A DNA stretch of 64,000 nt, from NCBI GenBank assembly GCA_030533445.1, contig JARPUW010000277.1, forward strand, positions 62,001 to 126,000. The letters run 5' to 3'. Below the pieces are notes generated by a model. The model saw only the letters and a program-made list of their open reading frames with translations. It did no database searches and was not told the DNA's origin. Source of the DNA: Cyprinodon diabolis. Its lineage: Eukaryota; Chordata; Actinopteri; Cyprinodontiformes; Cyprinodontidae. The number at the start of each line of letters is the position of its first letter. Position 1 is the stretch's first letter. This document shows, piece by piece, positions 61,248 to 64,000 of the stretch. The position numbers and the translations under genes are program-made.

Positions 61248-63906
61248 TGTTAGTTTTCAGCTCTAGATGATTGCCTGAAAAGATCATGGCTGTATCATTA
61301 ATGGTTTGTCTGTTACAACTCCAGAGGCCAAAATGGCATTATCTCACTGTGAAAAGAGCGTTTTGGCCTCAACTTCTGATTTGAAGCTTGGAACCAAAAA
61401 CATCTGCTCAAATCTACTTTATATTGTTAGTTTTCAGCTCTATATGATTGCCTGAAAAGATCATGGCTGTATCATTAATAGTTTGTCTGTTACAACTCCA
61501 GATGCCAAAATGGCATTATCTCACTGTGAAAAGTGCGTTTTGGCCTCAACTTCTGATTTGAAGCTTGGAACCAAAAACATCTGCTCAAATCTACTTTATA
61601 TTGTTAGTTTTCAGCTCTAGATGATTGCCAGAAAAGATCATGGCTGTATCATTAATGGTTTGTCTGTTACAACTCCAGAGGCCAAAATGGCATTATCTCA
61701 CTGTGAAAAGAGCGTTTTGGCCTCAACTTCTGATTTGAAGCTTGGAACCAAAAACATCTGCTCAAATCTACTTTATATTGTTAGTTTTCAGCTCTAGATG
61801 ATTGCCAGAAAAGATCATGGCTGTATCATTAATGGTTTGTCTGTTACAACTCCAGAGGCCAAAATGACATTATCTCACTGTGAAAAGAGCGTTTTGGCCT
61901 CAACTTCTGATTTGAAGCTTGGAACCAAAAACATCTGCTCAAATCTACTTTATATTGTTAGTTTTCAGCTCTAGATGATTGCCTGAAAAGATCATGGCTG
62001 TATCATTAATGGTTTGTCTGTTACAACTCCAGAGGCCAAAATGGCATTATCTCACTGTGAAAAGAGCGTTTTGGCCTCAACTTCTGATTTGAAGCTTGGA
62101 ACCAAAAACATCTGCTCAAATCTACTTTATATTGTTAGTTTTCAGCTCTATATGATTGCCTGAAAAGATCATGGCTGTATCATTAATAGTTTGTCTGTTA
62201 CAACTCCAGAGGCCAAAATGGCATTATCTCACTGTGAAAAGTGCGTTTTGGCCTCAACTTCTGATTTGAAGCTTGGAACCAAAAACATCTGCTCAAATCT
62301 ACTTTATATTGTTAGTTTTCAGCTCTAGGTGATTGCCAGAAAAGATCATGGCTGTATCATTAATGGTTTGTCTGTTACAACTCCAGAGGCCAAAATGGCA
62401 TTATCTCACTGTGAAAAGTGCGTTTTGGTCTCAACCTTCTGATTTGAAGCTTGGAACCAAAAACATCTGCTCAAATCTACTTTATATTGTTAGTTTTCAG
62501 CTCTAGATGATTGCCTGAAAAGATCATGGCTGTATCATTAATGGTTTGTCTGTTACAACTCCAGAGGCCAAAATGGCATTATCTCACTGTGAAAAGTGCG
62601 TTTTGGCCTCAACTTCTGATTTGAAGCTTGGAACCAAAAACATCTGCTCAAATCTACTTTATATTGTTAGTTTTCAGCTCTAGATGATTGCCAGAAAAGA
62701 TCATGGCTGTATCATTAATGGTTTGTCTGTTACAACTCCAGAGGCCAAAATGGCATTATCTCACTGTGAAAAGAGCGTTTTGGCCTCAACCTTCTGATTT
62801 GAAGCTTGGAGCCAAAAACATCTGCTCAAATCTACTTTATATTGTTAGTTTTCAGCTCTAGATGATTGCCAGAAAAGATCATGGCTGTATCATTAATGGT
62901 TTGTCTGTTACAACTCCAGAGGCCAAAATGGCATTATCTCACTGTGAAAAGAGCGTTTTGGCCTCAACCTTCTGATTTGAAGCTTGGAACCAAAAACATC
63001 TGCTCAAATCTACTTTATATTGTTAGTTTTCAGCTCTAGATGATTGCCAGAAAAGATCATGGCTGTATCATTAATGGTTTGTTTGTTACAACTCCAGAGG
63101 CCAAAATGGCATTATCTCACTGTGAAAAGTGCGTTTTGGCCTCAACTTCTGATTTGAAGCTTGGAACCAAAAACATCTGCTCAAATCTACTTTATATTGT
63201 TAGTTTTCAGCTCTAGGTGATTGCCTGAAAAGATCATGGCTGTATCATTAATGGTTTGTCTGTTACAACTCCAGAGGCCAAAATGGCATTATCTCACTGT
63301 GAAAAGAGCGTTTTGGCCTCAACCTTACGATTTGAAGCTTGGAACCAAAAACATCTGCTCAAATCTACTTTATGTTGTTAGTTTTCAGCTCTAGATGATT
63401 GCCAGAAAAGATCATGGCTGTATCATTAATGGTTTGTCTGTTACAACTCCAGAGGCCAAAATGGCATTATCTCACTGTGAAAAGTGCGTTTTGGCCTCAA
63501 CTTCTGATTTGAAGCTTGGAACCAAAAACATCTGCTCAAATCTACTTTATATTGTTAGTTTTCAGCTCTAGATGATTGCCAGAAAAGATCATGGCTGTAT
63601 CATTAATGGTTTGTCTGTTACAACTCCAGAGGCCAAAATGGCATTATCTCACTGTGAAAAGAGCGTTTTGGCCTCAACTTCTGATTTGAAGCTTGGAACC
63701 AAAAACATCTGCTCAAATCTACTTTATATTGTTAGTTTTCAGCTCTAGATGATTGCCTGAAAAGATCATGGCTGTATCATTAATGGTTTGTCTGTTACAA
63801 CTCCAGAGGCCAAAATGGCATTATCTCACTGTGAAAAGAGCGTTTTGGCCTCAACTTCTGATTTGAAGCTTGGAACCAAAAACATCTGCTCAAATCTACT
63901 TTATAT
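61248..63906 (+). repeat. Block matching 45131-47789 at 16,117-bp offset
   Basis: This is a fifteen-monomer match: GATGCC (45384 and 61501), ATGACA (about 45748 and 61865), GGTCTC (46310 and 62427), TATGTTG (47251 and 63368 regions). The match ends at 63908-63909, where this copy continues into the expected T19/GATGCC monomer while the other jumps to domain 2' at 47790. This copy therefore keeps the unbroken order and the 47.7 kb site is the derived junction. Confidence 0.87.
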
Positions 63907-64000
63907 TGTTAGTTTTCAGCTCTATATGATTGCCTGAAAAGATCATGGCTGTATCATTAATAGTTTGTCTGTTACAACTCCAGATGCCAAAATGGCATTA
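62843..64000 (+). repeat. Seven-monomer cassette, also at the start of the window
   Basis: The order is plain A29 178-bp, GTTTG/T110, G20/TTACG/TATGTTG, A29/T110, A29/A110, T29/A110, T19/A56/GATGCC. The same cassette occurs at 1-1158 (offset 62,842), and with all markers at about 37501, 41228 and 44244. Variants without TATGTTG occur near 33.8 and 55.2 kb, and a truncated one at about 46725. It is the most widely shared sub-unit and links domains 1, 3 and 3'. Confidence 0.85.

Larger units (their letters stand above)
1..64000 (+). repeat. Satellite DNA array, 177/178-bp monomer, head to tail
   Basis: The entire window consists of about 361 copies of one monomer. HindIII sites (AAGCTT, monomer positions 137-142) recur about every 177 bp, and the TGTTAG start recurs at the same spacing. 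All copies I read are in one orientation, with no inversion, gap, transposon or unique DNA. Consensus composition is 34 C, 33 G and 110 A or T. Length is 177 bp when the sequence near position 126 reads CAACTTC, and 178 bp when an extra C is present. The nucleosome-like period and great length are what is known of centromeric or pericentromeric satellites; that role here is inferred. The array runs off both ends of the window, so its full size is unknown. Confidence 0.98.
54329..64000 (+). repeat. Array domain 3': second domain-3 block, heavily rearranged
   Basis: The first 3.4 kb repeats 32890-36287. After a three-monomer domain-2 island at 57699-58230, domain-3 markers resume: GCTTAA pair, GGTCTC near 58880, GGAGCC 59260, TTGTCAG near 59480. 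Nested duplications of 888 and 355 bp follow. The end (61248-63906) matches 45131-47789. No full 3016-bp HOR is present. Confidence 0.85.

Noticed and set aside
1..64000. CRISPR array
   Set aside because: Direct repeats are present, but the whole 177/178-bp unit is conserved with no variable spacers, and nothing resembles cas genes.
1..64000. CENP-B box
   Set aside because: The consensus monomer lacks TTCG and CGGG, the core elements of the box. I saw no variant that creates them.
1..64000. Identification as Arabidopsis CEN178 or another named plant satellite
   Set aside because: The length fits several plant centromere satellites (Arabidopsis about 178, Brassica about 176, cucumber 177 bp), but the sequence does not match CEN178 as I remember it, and I cannot verify the others without a search. 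No name is assigned.
1..64000. Inverted array segments or transposon insertions
   Set aside because: I looked for reversed monomers and for breaks in the HindIII-spaced period. None were seen beyond the 20-bp deletion and the one-base length variant.

Overview
The whole 64 kb window is one uninterrupted tandem satellite array. A monomer of 177 or 178 bp (about 38% G+C) repeats head to tail roughly 361 times, always in the same orientation. I found no unique sequence, transposon, RNA gene or credible protein gene. A nucleosome-sized satellite of this purity and length is typical of a eukaryotic centromere or pericentromere. The monomer has one CpG where about six are expected from its base composition, which points to a genome with DNA methylation (plant or vertebrate). 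I do not recognise the species. The CENP-B box core is absent, and the monomer does not resemble my recollection of Arabidopsis CEN178.

Numbering used below: monomer position 1 is the first T of TGTTAG (example monomer 1773-1949). Monomers are nearly identical but carry a small set of linked variants that act as barcodes: 3 T/A/C, 9 T/G, 11 C/T, 17 T/C, 19 G/T, 20 A/G, 29 A/T, 56 G/A, 63 C/T, 65 G/A, 74-75 CC/GC/CT/CA, 77 G/A, 79 G/T, 89 G/A, 99 A/C, 100 C/T, 110 A/T/G, an extra C near 126 (177 versus 178 bp), and a TTACG form just after it. Reading these barcodes reveals higher-order repeats (HORs).

Layout. Domain 1 (1-16501) has a long HOR with a 6735 to 7091 bp period (38 to 40 monomers). 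Domain 2 (16484-32889) has shorter HOR offsets of 4236, 2637 and 4057 bp, each copy tagged by a monomer with the same 20-bp deletion. Domain 3 (32890-47789) has a 3016-bp, 17-monomer HOR. Domain 2' (47790-54328) and domain 3' (54329-64000) are second versions of domains 2 and 3, with long stretches repeated almost exactly at offsets of 15.8, 16.1, 21.4, 27.8 and 28.1 kb. The first 1158 bp of the window match the last 1158 bp at every marker compared.

The biology here is array evolution: unequal crossover or conversion inside monomers, nested local duplications of 1, 2, 4, 5 and 15 monomers, and large recent segmental duplications within the array. Any function would be structural (centromeric chromatin, nucleosome positioning, perhaps a repeat transcript). 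Marker comparisons were done by eye, so statements of identity refer to the markers checked and not to a full alignment.
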